Below are positions 1 through 6,306 of a stretch of 19,478 bases of DNA, piece after piece (within the stretch, counting starts at the first letter, position 1; every line of letters begins with the position of its first letter). Source of the DNA: an uncultured Helicobacteraceae bacterium (lineage in GTDB: Bacteria; Campylobacterota; Campylobacteria; Campylobacterales; Helicobacteraceae); NCBI GenBank assembly GCA_934728205.1, contig CAKVEH010000008.1:1-19478 (forward strand), written 5' to 3'. The translations under genes were made by a program, and so were the position numbers. The notes beneath the pieces were generated by a model that was not told the origin of the DNA, made no database searches, and was given only the letters and a program-made list of their open reading frames with translations.

Positions 1-451
1 GACTATGGAAGAGCAAAAATCTATCTTGCAAGCAAATATGAGCAACTTTGGCTATGGCTATTTAGAGTCAAAAGAGATGGCTGTGCCACCTGTGGCGATT
101 ACTTTTTATAGCTTTCATTTGATGGTGGCGTTAGGTTCTGCGTTTTTTGTGCTTTTTATCATAGTGCTTTACCTCTCTATGGCAAATGATGTGCAAAAGT
201 TTAGAAAGATTTTGTGGTGTTGCGTGGTGGCGATACCCTTTGGCTACATCGCAGCAGAGGCAGGCTGGATAGTCGCAGAGGTGGGCAGACAGCCGTGGGC
301 AATACAGGATTTGATGCCTGTGCATATCGCTGCGACAAACCTCTCGCACACCAACATTCAAATTTCATTTTTCTTGTTTTTGTTTTTATTTACCGTGCTG
401 TTGCTTGCAGAGCTTGGCATTATGAAAAAAACCATAAGCAAAGGATTTTAG
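1..451 (+). CDS. cydA: Cytochrome bd-type quinol oxidase subunit I, C-terminal part (5' truncated by window edge)
   Basis: C-terminal part of subunit I of the bd-family quinol:O2 oxidoreductase, an inner membrane enzyme that oxidises quinol and reduces oxygen to water. The frame is open to the window edge (codons begin at base 2), so the first Met at base 5 is probably internal. Visible marks are the segment SFHLMV, which fits the region of the conserved Met haem b558 ligand, and EVGRQPW at bases 278-298. The latter matches the conserved CydA motif whose Glu and Arg correspond to E. coli E445 and R448. Three hydrophobic membrane segments are seen and the chain ends shortly after the last one. 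The quinol-binding Q-loop lies upstream and cannot be judged, so canonical CydA and the cyanide-insensitive CioA variant cannot be separated. cydB starts on the very next base after the stop. Confidence 0.93.
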   Translation, partial: TMEEQKSILQANMSNFGYGYLESKEMAVPPVAITFYSFHLMVALGSAFFVLFIIVLYLSMANDVQKFRKILWCCVVAIPFGYIAAEAGWIVAEVGRQPWAIQDLMPVHIAATNLSHTNIQISFFLFLFLFTVLLLAELGIMKKTISKGF

Positions 452-1567
452 ATGTTTTTTGGATTAGAATTAGCGCATTTGCAGGTGTATTGGTGGATGT
501 TAGAGAGTTTGCTAGGCGGGCTTTTGGTGTTTATGTTTTTTGTGCAAGGTGGGCAGGGGCTTATCGATAGGCTTTCAAGCAGTGAGGAGGAAAAGTCCTT
601 GCTTATCAATACTTTGGGCAAAAAATGGGAGCTAGGATTTACTACGCTTGTGCTTTTTGGCGGGGCGGCATTTGCGGCATTTCCACTGTTTTATGCTACG
701 AGCTTTGGCGGTGCGTATTGGGTGTGGCTAGCGATTTTATTTTGCTTTATCATCCAAGCGGTGAGCTATGAATACCGTAAAAAAGAGGGTAATTTACTCG
801 GGGCAAAAACCTATGAAGTGTTTTTGAAAATCAATGGGATTTTGGGCGTGTTTCTTATCGGGGTGGCGGTTAGCACATTTTTTAGTGGTTCATATTTCAC
901 TTTAGATTCTAGAAATTTCGTAGAGTGGCAGAGTGAGTGGCGCGGACTAGAGGCACTAACAAATCCATTTAATTATTTATTAGGCTTCTCTTTGGTGTTT
1001 TTAAGCAGGATTTTGGCGGAGAGCTATTTCATAAACGCCATAGCAAACGAAAATATCGTGCGTAAATCGCGAAAAGATATAGTGGTAAATACGGCGTTAT
1101 TTTTGCTATTTTTTCTTGGATTTTTAGCGTGGATATGTGTAAAAGATGGCTTTGGTGTAAGCCAGAATGGCGAAGTGGTAATGATAGAAAATCTATATTT
1201 AAAAAGCTTTTTACAAAATCCATTGATTTTAGCGTTGCTTCTTATAGGCGTGGCGAGCGTGTTAGTTGGAATCTTTTTTAGCATTAAAGGCACAAGGGGG
1301 ATTTTTGCTTTAGGAGTGGGCGTAGTGTGCGTAGTGTGCGCGGTGTTTTTAAATGTGGGCTTAGGGAATAGCGCGTTTTATCCAAGTCTAAGCGATTTGC
1401 AAAGCTCGCTTACTATCGCAAATGCAAGCTCAAGCTACTACACGCTAAGCGTGATGGGCTATGTAAGCCTCACAATCCCATTTGTGCTGGGCTATATCGT
1501 GTTTGTGTGGCGCAAAATGGATAGCAAAAAAATGGAGCTAAGCGATTTAGATTCGCACTCGTATTAG
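452..1567 (+). CDS. cydB: Cytochrome bd-type quinol oxidase subunit II
   Basis: Subunit II of the bd-type oxidase, partner of the gene just upstream; ATG follows the cydA stop with no gap, so the two are translationally coupled. The product is 371 residues, close to the usual CydB length (about 340-380). The N-terminus MFFGLELAHLQVYWWMLESL is CydB-like, and I see about eight or nine hydrophobic spans, with a larger polar stretch around residues 150-175. The C-terminus is short and charged after the last span (VWRKMDSKKM). CydB carries no haem ligands but forms a pseudosymmetric dimer with CydA. An SD (AAGGA) lies inside the end of cydA at 441-445. The assignment is secure; as for cydA, the Cyd versus Cio subtype is not resolved. 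Confidence 0.93.
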   Translation: MFFGLELAHLQVYWWMLESLLGGLLVFMFFVQGGQGLIDRLSSSEEEKSLLINTLGKKWELGFTTLVLFGGAAFAAFPLFYATSFGGAYWVWLAILFCFIIQAVSYEYRKKEGNLLGAKTYEVFLKINGILGVFLIGVAVSTFFSGSYFTLDSRNFVEWQSEWRGLEALTNPFNYLLGFSLVFLSRILAESYFINAIANENIVRKSRKDIVVNTALFLLFFLGFLAWICVKDGFGVSQNGEVVMIENLYLKSFLQNPLILALLLIGVASVLVGIFFSIKGTRGIFALGVGVVCVVCAVFLNVGLGNSAFYPSLSDLQSSLTIANASSSYYTLSVMGYVSLTIPFVLGYIVFVWRKMDSKKMELSDLDSHSY

Positions 1568-1704
1568 GTTTTGGGTTTTTTGTGCAATCTGTGAATCGTG
1601 CGTGCGAACTTGCTTGAAATCTTGTGCGCGAAATTGTTTATGATTTTGCTTGGGTTTTGCTAGATTTTGTATTTGTTTGACAATTTTATAAAAAGGAGTG
1701 TGAA

Positions 1705-1815
1705 ATGCTATGGTCGTTATTTTTGATATGTTTTTGGCCCCTAGTCATCTTTTTGGCATATAAGTTTATCTGGCTAAATATCAATGAGGTGCAACGGCGC
1801 GAAGAGAAAAAGTAA
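1705..1815 (+). CDS. 36-residue single-span membrane protein after cydB, possible CydX-like oxidase subunit
   Basis: A short ORF of 36 codons starting MLWSLFLICFWP and ending QRREEKK. An excellent SD (AAAAGGAG, 1691-1698) sits 6 bases before the ATG. One hydrophobic span (about residues 2-24, with three Trp) is followed by a charged tail; by the positive-inside rule the C-terminus would face the cytoplasm. Size, single span and position after cydAB match the small accessory subunits known for bd oxidases (CydX in E. coli, 37 residues; CydS in Geobacillus). I cannot align the sequence to CydX with any confidence, so subunit function is inference from context. It is 137 bases from cydB. A TTGACA at 1677-1682 has no well-placed -10, so co-transcription with cydAB is the simpler reading. 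Confidence 0.65.
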   Translation: MLWSLFLICFWPLVIFLAYKFIWLNINEVQRREEKK

Positions 1816-1844
1816 TCAGGCAGGGAGAGTGATTTTTGGCTGGT

Positions 1845-2054
1845 TTATCCACCGCCGACAAATTGTAAGATTTCAATCTCATCATTTTGCGCAATTTTGG
1901 CACTTTCCCAGCATCCTTGCTTTACTACTTGTGTATTTTGAGCGATAGCGATAGTTTTAGCCCGTATGCCTAGCTCGCTTACGAGTGCGGCGATAGTTTG
2001 CGCGTTTGTGTTATGAGGTTTGCCATTAAGCAGGATTTGTATAGGCTCACTCAT
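1845..2054 (-). CDS. thiS: Sulfur carrier protein ThiS
   Basis: A 69-residue ubiquitin-fold sulfur carrier for thiamine thiazole synthesis. The C-terminus reads EILQFVGGG, carrying the Gly-Gly tail that is adenylated by ThiF and thiocarboxylated before sulfur is passed to ThiG. The N-terminal strand IQILLNGKP and the middle KTIAIAQNTQVV fit the family pattern, and the length is typical (64-70). The start codon overlaps the glmU stop (ATGA), so it is the second gene of a glmU-thiS pair. No thiG, thiF or thiH is seen in the window, so the pathway partners must lie elsewhere. It converges on the small gene ending at 1815 with only 29 bases between and no clear terminator. Confidence 0.9.
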   Translation of the reverse strand: MSEPIQILLNGKPHNTNAQTIAALVSELGIRAKTIAIAQNTQVVKQGCWESAKIAQNDEIEILQFVGGG

Positions 2055-3439
2055 TTGCTCCCTCCAAAAAACCGCGCAAAAAATCCAAGCTTGTTGCTTT
2101 GTTTGGTGCGTGAGATAGCGAGCGCGCCACTTGGGATGTTTTGGGTTACGGTTGTGCCTGCAGCAATTATCACGCTAGATTCTATATTGAGTGGTGCGAC
2201 AAGCTGACAATCACTGCCGATAAAGACATTCTCCCCGATGAGCGTTTTATGTTTTTGCTTGCCGTCATAATTACAAGTGATGACGCCCGCACCCACATTG
2301 CTTCCTTTGCCTATCTCACAATCGCCAAGATAGCTTAAATGCCCTGCTTTAACACCATTTAGTCTGCCCGCTTTGACTTCTACGAAGTTGCCAATGTGTG
2401 TGTCGATGATTTCGCATTTTGGGCGGATATGTGCACAGGGTCCTACATCGCTACGCTTAATGGTGCTAGATTCCACCACGCTATGGGCTTTAATGTGGGA
2501 ATCTTCTATAACGCATTCTCCATTTATCCTCACGCCATTTTCTATGACACATTCCCCGATAAATTCCACACCACATTCGATATACACACTTTGCGGAATA
2601 TCAAAGCGCACGCCATTTTGCATTGCCTCGTTTCGTAATCGTGCCAAAAGCACTTCTTGAGCGTCTGCTAAATGTGCTTTGGAATTTATCCCCATAAATT
2701 CTTCACTATTTACAAACTCCGCGCCAATGTCTATGGCGCGTGTAATTTTGCATTTTTTAAGGAGATTTGTGTCGCGTGCTAGAGCGATAATGTCGGTAAG
2801 ATAGTATTCTTGTTGGGCATTGGCATTTGATAAATGTGGCAAAAGTGCCTCAAGCAAAGATTTTTCAAACACATATACGCCTGCATTGAGCGTTTTAATC
2901 GCTTTTTGCTTGGCGTTAGCGTCCTTTTCTTCGATGATTGCTTGCACTTGGGGCGAGCCTTTTGCCCCCTTTTTAGAATCTAGCACCACGCGCCCATATT
3001 CCTGCGGGTTTGCTAGTTCAAACACGCTTAGCACGATAGATTCTCGCCTTGCGCATAGGGCTTTTAGGCTTGCGGTGCGCACTAGAGGCATATCACCATT
3101 TAGCACGAGGATTTTTTCATACTTGCATTTTATCCCCATTAACGCTCCACCCGTGCCCGGATAGTTTTTGTGGTCTTGGGTGTGGAAGTGAATGTGTGAG
3201 GGGATATGCTTGCTAAATTCACGCATAATGGAATCGGTGATTTCATCGGCTTGATGATAGAGCACAATATGTATGTCATCACTTATTGGCAGGCTCTCGC
3301 GTAAGATAAGTGAAATCATACTACGCCCACAAAGCGTGTGTAAGACTTTTGGTGTGCGCGATTTCATTCGTGTGCCAGCTCCAGCACATAAAATAACAAC
3401 TGAATGTGAAAAAATTTCCAATTTAGCGCGTTTTTTCAT
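2051..3439 (-). CDS. glmU: Bifunctional UDP-N-acetylglucosamine pyrophosphorylase / glucosamine-1-phosphate N-acetyltransferase
   Basis: Makes UDP-GlcNAc for peptidoglycan and lipopolysaccharide: acetylates glucosamine-1-phosphate, then transfers UMP from UTP. With the start chosen here the product has 462 residues (E. coli 456). The N-terminal uridyltransferase domain shows ILCAGAGTRMKSRTPKVLH (residues 16-34), GDMPL near 115-119 and the EEKDA/NAGVYVF region. The middle Lys of the usual GKGTRM loop is Ala here. The C-terminal left-handed beta-helix has KAGHLSYLGD, placing the catalytic acetyltransferase His at about 367, followed by NVGAGVITCNYDG and KHKTLIG. An upstream in-frame ATG at 3463 has no SD. 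The ATG at 3439 has AAGGAA 6 bases before it, so I prefer it. It is divergent from fliP, as I recall for H. pylori, and its stop overlaps thiS. Confidence 0.95.
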   Translation of the reverse strand: MKKRAKLEIFSHSVVILCAGAGTRMKSRTPKVLHTLCGRSMISLILRESLPISDDIHIVLYHQADEITDSIMREFSKHIPSHIHFHTQDHKNYPGTGGALMGIKCKYEKILVLNGDMPLVRTASLKALCARRESIVLSVFELANPQEYGRVVLDSKKGAKGSPQVQAIIEEKDANAKQKAIKTLNAGVYVFEKSLLEALLPHLSNANAQQEYYLTDIIALARDTNLLKKCKITRAIDIGAEFVNSEEFMGINSKAHLADAQEVLLARLRNEAMQNGVRFDIPQSVYIECGVEFIGECVIENGVRINGECVIEDSHIKAHSVVESSTIKRSDVGPCAHIRPKCEIIDTHIGNFVEVKAGRLNGVKAGHLSYLGDCEIGKGSNVGAGVITCNYDGKQKHKTLIGENVFIGSDCQLVAPLNIESSVIIAAGTTVTQNIPSGALAISRTKQSNKLGFFARFFGGSK

Positions 3440-3472
3440 TAAGATTCCTTGAAATTTAGTCATTTTTATGGA

Positions 3473-3478
3473 ATTTTA
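3473..3478 (-). promoter_or_regulatory. Possible -10 box for glmU-thiS
   Basis: On the minus strand TAAAAT lies 34 bases before the preferred glmU start, in an AT-rich stretch between the divergent glmU and fliP genes. It is an imperfect match, no -35 was identified, and it is the weaker of the two promoters in this gap. Confidence 0.3.
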
Positions 3479-3491
3479 ACACATAAAATCC

Positions 3492-3497
3492 TATAAT
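3492..3497 (+). promoter_or_regulatory. -10 box of the fliP promoter
   Basis: A perfect TATAAT sits 36 bases before the fliP start, preceded by AT-rich sequence without a clear -35, the arrangement typical of the Helicobacter housekeeping sigma factor. It implies vegetative rather than flagellar-class sigma (RpoN or FliA) control; no RpoN-type GG-N10-GC was seen in the gap. Confidence 0.6.
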
Positions 3498-3533
3498 CGC
3501 GGATTTTAAAGAAATTACACCAAAGGATTGGGT

Positions 3534-4487
3534 TTGAAAGCACTAAGGGCATTGTTTCTTTGTATTGCGTTTTTTGTCTCGCTAAGCGCAAATGTAGAAT
3601 CTCAACAAACACAAAAAGTCCCCGCACAAGTCCCTCCACAACAAACCCTTGATGGCTCAACACACCCTTATATGATTGAAGTAGAAAATCCCTATTTGCC
3701 ACAAGAGCCAAATATCCGCCCTCTCGCACCACAAGTGCCAGATAAGGCTACACCAGAGAGGCGCACGCAAGATATACAATCTAAACCAAATGTGAAAATG
3801 CCTCCAGCCGTGCAGATTCCACAGCTTAATCTCTCGCTTACACCACCAAGCCAGCCAAATGAGCTTGTAAGCACGCTCAATATCATTATAGTCATCACGC
3901 TTTTGGTGCTCGCACCCTCACTCGTGCTAGTGATGACAAGTTTCACGCGAATTTTGATTGTGTTTGCATTTTTGCGCACCGCGCTTGGCACGCAACAATC
4001 CCCACCCACGCAGATTCTAGTTTCATTAGCGTTGGTGCTGACATTTTTTATTATGGAGCCAATCGCTACAAGGGCATATAATGAGGGCATTAAGCCATAT
4101 AGTGAGAGTAAAATTTCCTATGACGAGGCGTTTGATATTGCTATTAAGCCCTTTAAGGAGTTTATGATTACCAATACGCGCGAGAAAGACTTGGCACTCT
4201 TTTTTAGAATCCGCAACCTTGATAATCCTCAAACAATGGACGATGTGCCACTTACTGTGGCTATTCCAGCATTTATGATTAGCGAGCTAAAAACAGCATT
4301 TTGGATAGGATTTTTGCTTTATTTGCCATTTCTTGTCATTGATATGGTGATAAGCTCGGTGCTTATGGCGATGGGTATGATGATGCTTCCACCTGTGATG
4401 ATTTCACTGCCATTTAAGATTCTTGTGTTTGTGCTTGTTGATGGGTTTAATTTATTGGTTGGGAATCTCGTGGCGGGCTTTAAGTAG
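3534..4487 (+). CDS. fliP: Flagellar type III export gate protein FliP with a long proline-rich N-terminal extension
   Basis: Core subunit of the flagellar export gate (FliP5-FliQ4-FliR1) at the basal body. The start is probably the TTG at 3534, with AAAGGA (3522-3527) 6 bases before it; an in-frame TTG at 3528 abuts the SD. From 3534 the product has 317 residues, against about 245-250 in E. coli and H. pylori. Order: signal peptide (about 1-22); a Pro/Gln-rich periplasmic stretch (about 23-108); then the conserved FliP core, with TSFTRILIVFAFLRTALGTQ, FIMEPIATRAYNEGIKPYSE, ISELKTAFWIGF, VLMAMGMMMLPPVMISLPFK and FVLVDGFNLLVGNL. All core motifs are intact, so the gene should be functional. The extension is the only odd point. 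It is a single gene with its own TATAAT promoter, divergent from glmU. Confidence 0.95.
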   Translation: MKALRALFLCIAFFVSLSANVESQQTQKVPAQVPPQQTLDGSTHPYMIEVENPYLPQEPNIRPLAPQVPDKATPERRTQDIQSKPNVKMPPAVQIPQLNLSLTPPSQPNELVSTLNIIIVITLLVLAPSLVLVMTSFTRILIVFAFLRTALGTQQSPPTQILVSLALVLTFFIMEPIATRAYNEGIKPYSESKISYDEAFDIAIKPFKEFMITNTREKDLALFFRIRNLDNPQTMDDVPLTVAIPAFMISELKTAFWIGFLLYLPFLVIDMVISSVLMAMGMMMLPPVMISLPFKILVFVLVDGFNLLVGNLVAGFK

Positions 4488-4562
4488 CTACTTTTGCAAT
4501 AAAATAGTTACAAAATTTATATATAAGAATAATTATTTGTTTTTCATTTACTATTTTTTGTG

Positions 4563-4568
4563 TATAAT
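4563..4568 (+). promoter_or_regulatory. -10 box in the fliP downstream region
   Basis: A perfect TATAAT with AT-rich upstream sequence. No gene on the plus strand follows for more than 10 kb of reading except in the divergent block after 7420, so if active it would make a short non-coding RNA ending at the T runs at 4709-4713 or 4771-4775. A second, weaker candidate (TATGAT, 4625-4630) lies closer to the hairpins. In AT-rich sequence such matches can be chance. Confidence 0.35.
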
Positions 4569-4576
4569 GTTGTCAA

Positions 4577-4604
4577 ATATTTAAAAATTTGATTTTTTAA
4601 ATAT
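4577..4604. repeat. AT-only inverted repeat, 11-base arms
   Basis: ATATTTAAAAA (4577-4587) and TTTTTAAATAT (4594-4604) are perfect inverted arms around a 6-base loop. It lies where a transcript from the TATAAT at 4563 would begin, so it would form a 5' hairpin, though an A/U-only stem is weak. Confidence 0.5.
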
Positions 4605-4639
4605 CATTCTTAATTTTGTGCTACTATGATAATTTTGAT

Positions 4640-4775
4640 AAAGATGCTTAAGCTATGGCTTGATATATCAGGCTTAGGTTGGGTGGGTTTTGGGCTGAAA
4701 CAAGCATCTTTTTCCTTCCTTATTTGTTGTTGATACCTCCTCTTATGTTGTTGTGGTAAGAGGAGGTAGCTTTTT
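4640..4775 (+). ncRNA. Putative structured small RNA (two hairpins, G-rich interior)
   Basis: Proposed body of a small RNA. Arms AAAGATGCTT (4640-4649) and AAGCATCTTT (4702-4711) pair perfectly over 10 bases and close an interior holding the G-rich run GGTTGGGTGGGTTTTGGG (4677-4694); a T run (4709-4713) follows. A second perfect stem then ends in TTTTT (4771-4775). I do not recognise it as 6S, SRP, RNase P or tmRNA; the SRP and tmRNA hallmarks are absent. A 29-codon hydrophobic ORF (4644-4733, starting MLKLWLDIS) has its ATG buried in the first stem and lacks an SD. That layout resembles type I toxin mRNAs, but no antisense promoter or family resemblance supports it. Strand and boundaries are inferred. 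Confidence 0.35.
4734..4775 (+). terminator. Intrinsic terminator-like hairpin with 12-base stem
   Basis: TACCTCCTCTTA (4734-4745) and TAAGAGGAGGTA (4757-4768) are perfect inverted arms around an 11-base loop, followed by GC and TTTTT. On the plus strand this is a good Rho-independent terminator. On the minus strand no T run follows, so it would not serve the gene ending at 4858. The arms contain the anti-Shine-Dalgarno core CCTCC and its SD complement AGGAGG. Confidence 0.6.
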
Positions 4776-4857
4776 GCCAAGCAGTGGTGCTTGAAGAATC
4801 TATCAAAATGCACTTTAAGTAAATTTTGTTGTATTGGAGAATCTTAGCGCAAGGCTA

Positions 4858-5322
4858 TTAGTTCATTTTTTCTAGTGCGATAGAAAATGGAGCTTTATCA
4901 AATACAGCGATATGAAACACCGCATCAAAAATTTTAATATCAAGCAAGTAACCTTCTACTTTGACTTCACATTTTTTGCTATCATCTTGGATACTTTGAG
5001 TATAAAAAAACACTTCGTGCCCTAATTCAATAGGTGCTAAAAACTTCACATCAGAGGCAATCATTATGCTATATCGTTTGTTTATAGTTACTATTGCAGC
5101 ATAAGAGGCAGCATTAAACACATAACCCGAGTGAATGAGTTGATTGCGTTCATTTTTATCCATAACCATATTTTCATCAGGCACAAAGCGCACTATCGCC
5201 CTGCCTTTTGCTAATTTTGTGATATTCCCGCAATTATACAAATCCTTACAAACATTTATGTCATCAGTTTCTAGGGCTGTGCTTCCATCTTGTGGTTGTT
5301 GCTCTTGGTTTTGCTCATCCAT
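4858..5322 (-). CDS. Hot-dog fold protein of the HP0420 type, possible acyl thioesterase
   Basis: A 154-residue protein: a polar, Gln/Glu/Asp-rich N-terminus of about 25 residues, then a hot-dog-like domain. RAIVRFVPDENMVMDKN, the helix region LIHSGYVFNAASYAAIVTINK, KFLAPIELGHEVFFYTQ and the closing strands CEVKVEGYLLDIKIFDAVFH follow the PaaI/FabZ-like pattern of a central helix packed in a sheet. I recall that H. pylori HP0420 is this kind of protein and neighbours cmoB (HP0419), as here. Substrate and catalysis are unknown, and I see no certain catalytic acid. SD AAGGA lies 6 bases before the ATG and overlaps the end of cmoB; the gap to cmoB is 9 bases. It is probably the last gene of a three-gene operon. 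Confidence 0.75.
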   Translation of the reverse strand: MDEQNQEQQPQDGSTALETDDINVCKDLYNCGNITKLAKGRAIVRFVPDENMVMDKNERNQLIHSGYVFNAASYAAIVTINKRYSIMIASDVKFLAPIELGHEVFFYTQSIQDDSKKCEVKVEGYLLDIKIFDAVFHIAVFDKAPFSIALEKMN

Positions 5323-5331
5323 TATGTATCC

Positions 5332-6285
5332 TTATAGCTTTTTTAGTTTAAAATATCCTCTAAGTGGAGGTTCATATCCCTCTGCGGTCTTGCCATTGGT
5401 ATCTAAAAAACTCTCCAAACTTAGAGAATCTATCCAATCGCTTTTGCGTTGCTCTTGTGTAGTGGTGGGGTTAAGTGCGAGGAGTTCAAACTCCCCAAAC
5501 CCAGCTCGCTCACACCAGCCTTGCAATGCACTAATGCTAGGGATAAAATATACATTACGCATTTTTGCGTAGCTTTGTTTAGGGCACAAGCAAACCTCTT
5601 GTTTGCTTTCAAATAACAAGCAATCCAAAAATAACTCCCCACCTTTTTTCAGCCCAACACTTAAGTGCTTAAGGCTCGCAATGGGGTCGCTTCGATGATA
5701 AAGCACGCCCAAACAAAAGATGCTATCAAATCGCTTGTTGTGCGCTTCACAAAAGTCTCGCAACTCCTCGATTCCCAAACGATAAAATGCAATAGGAGTT
5801 TTGGCAAAATGGTTGATAAAGTCAAATTGTGCCTTGCTTGCAGCACTTGGGTCAAACCCAAAAAGCTCTCTTGGCGCGAAACGAAGCATTTCAAAGAGAT
5901 AATAGCCATTGTTACACCCCATATCAAGCACACTTTTGCCCTCCAAATCCAAGTGCGGAGCGAGGATATTAAATTTTATACAGCTCCGCCATTCAGAATC
6001 TATGTGTAAATCATCAATAAAAAATGGTCCTTTGCGCCACGGCTTGAGAGATTTGGCAATGGAGAGTATGCGCTCTTTTTTATCGGCACTTAGGGGTTTT
6101 TTGGGTTGTAAAACGATTCCATTACTTTGAATATCCTTTGGCTTTAAGATAAGCTCAAATTCATCATCTATGTAATCTAACGCACGAAGGCTTTCTAAAA
6201 ATGCCATAAAGTCCCTGCTTTGATTGCGCTGATTGATTTTGTGTTGTAGATATTGTTCTAAGTAGAAATTCACCTCTGCCCCCAA
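5332..6285 (-). CDS. cmoB: tRNA uridine-34 carboxymethyltransferase CmoB
   Basis: Transfers the carboxymethyl group from carboxy-S-adenosylmethionine to 5-hydroxyuridine at the wobble position of tRNA, giving cmo5U. It is 317 residues as drawn (E. coli 323). The motif order matches: LKPWRKGPFFIDDLHIDSEW before the methyltransferase fold, SAM-site-like VLDMGCNNGYYLFEML (the usual second Gly of GCGNG is Asn), LFGFDPS, FCLGVLYHRSDPIASLKHL, GGELFLDCLLF, MRNVYFIPS and the tail TTTQEQRKSDW...EGYEPPLRGY. Start is uncertain: the TTG at 6285 has no SD, while GTG at 6273 follows GGGGGCAGAG. Either gives a near full-length protein. It sits 21 bases after the Mur-like gene and 9 before the hot-dog gene on the same strand. 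The cmoA partner that makes carboxy-SAM is not in the window. Confidence 0.92.
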   Translation of the reverse strand: MGAEVNFYLEQYLQHKINQRNQSRDFMAFLESLRALDYIDDEFELILKPKDIQSNGIVLQPKKPLSADKKERILSIAKSLKPWRKGPFFIDDLHIDSEWRSCIKFNILAPHLDLEGKSVLDMGCNNGYYLFEMLRFAPRELFGFDPSAASKAQFDFINHFAKTPIAFYRLGIEELRDFCEAHNKRFDSIFCLGVLYHRSDPIASLKHLSVGLKKGGELFLDCLLFESKQEVCLCPKQSYAKMRNVYFIPSISALQGWCERAGFGEFELLALNPTTTQEQRKSDWIDSLSLESFLDTNGKTAEGYEPPLRGYFKLKKL

Positions 6286-6306
6286 AATTTAAAGTTGCCC
6301 TTAACC

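Larger units (their letters stand above)
4488..4857. other. Gene-poor structured intergenic region between fliP and the convergent hot-dog gene
   Basis: 370 bases with no convincing protein gene. The first 130 are very AT-rich, with a TATAAT at 4563-4568 followed at once by an AT-only inverted repeat. From 4640 the composition changes: a 10-base stem enclosing a G-rich interior, a 12-base perfect stem with a T run, and a small 6-base stem (CAAGCA at 4778-4783, TGCTTG at 4788-4793). Both flanking genes point into the region, so terminators are expected, but there is more structure than two terminators need. Short ORFs exist (plus 4644-4733, 29 codons, hydrophobic; minus 4648-4707, 19 codons with a good SD), neither of which I can support as a gene. 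The order promoter, long stem, stem plus T run on the plus strand suggests a small RNA. Confidence 0.5.

Noticed and set aside
1677..1682. TTGACA as a -35 box for the small gene after cydB
   Set aside because: No -10 at 16-18 bases; the position expected for it overlaps the SD and start codon.
3440..3463. Upstream in-frame ATG giving glmU eight more residues (MTKFQGIL)
   Set aside because: No Shine-Dalgarno precedes it, while the internal ATG at 3439 has AAGGAA at good spacing and the family N-terminus fits the shorter form.
4648..4707. 19-codon minus-strand ORF with a good SD (AAGGAAGG) inside the hairpin region
   Set aside because: Too short to support, and its start and stop both lie in the 10-base inverted arms; could be a leader peptide but nothing downstream on that strand needs one.
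4610..4813. 67-codon minus-strand ORF (MHFDRFFKHH...) in the fliP downstream region
   Set aside because: No SD, basic low-complexity composition, and it runs through perfect inverted repeats that constrain the DNA as structure; no recognisable similarity.
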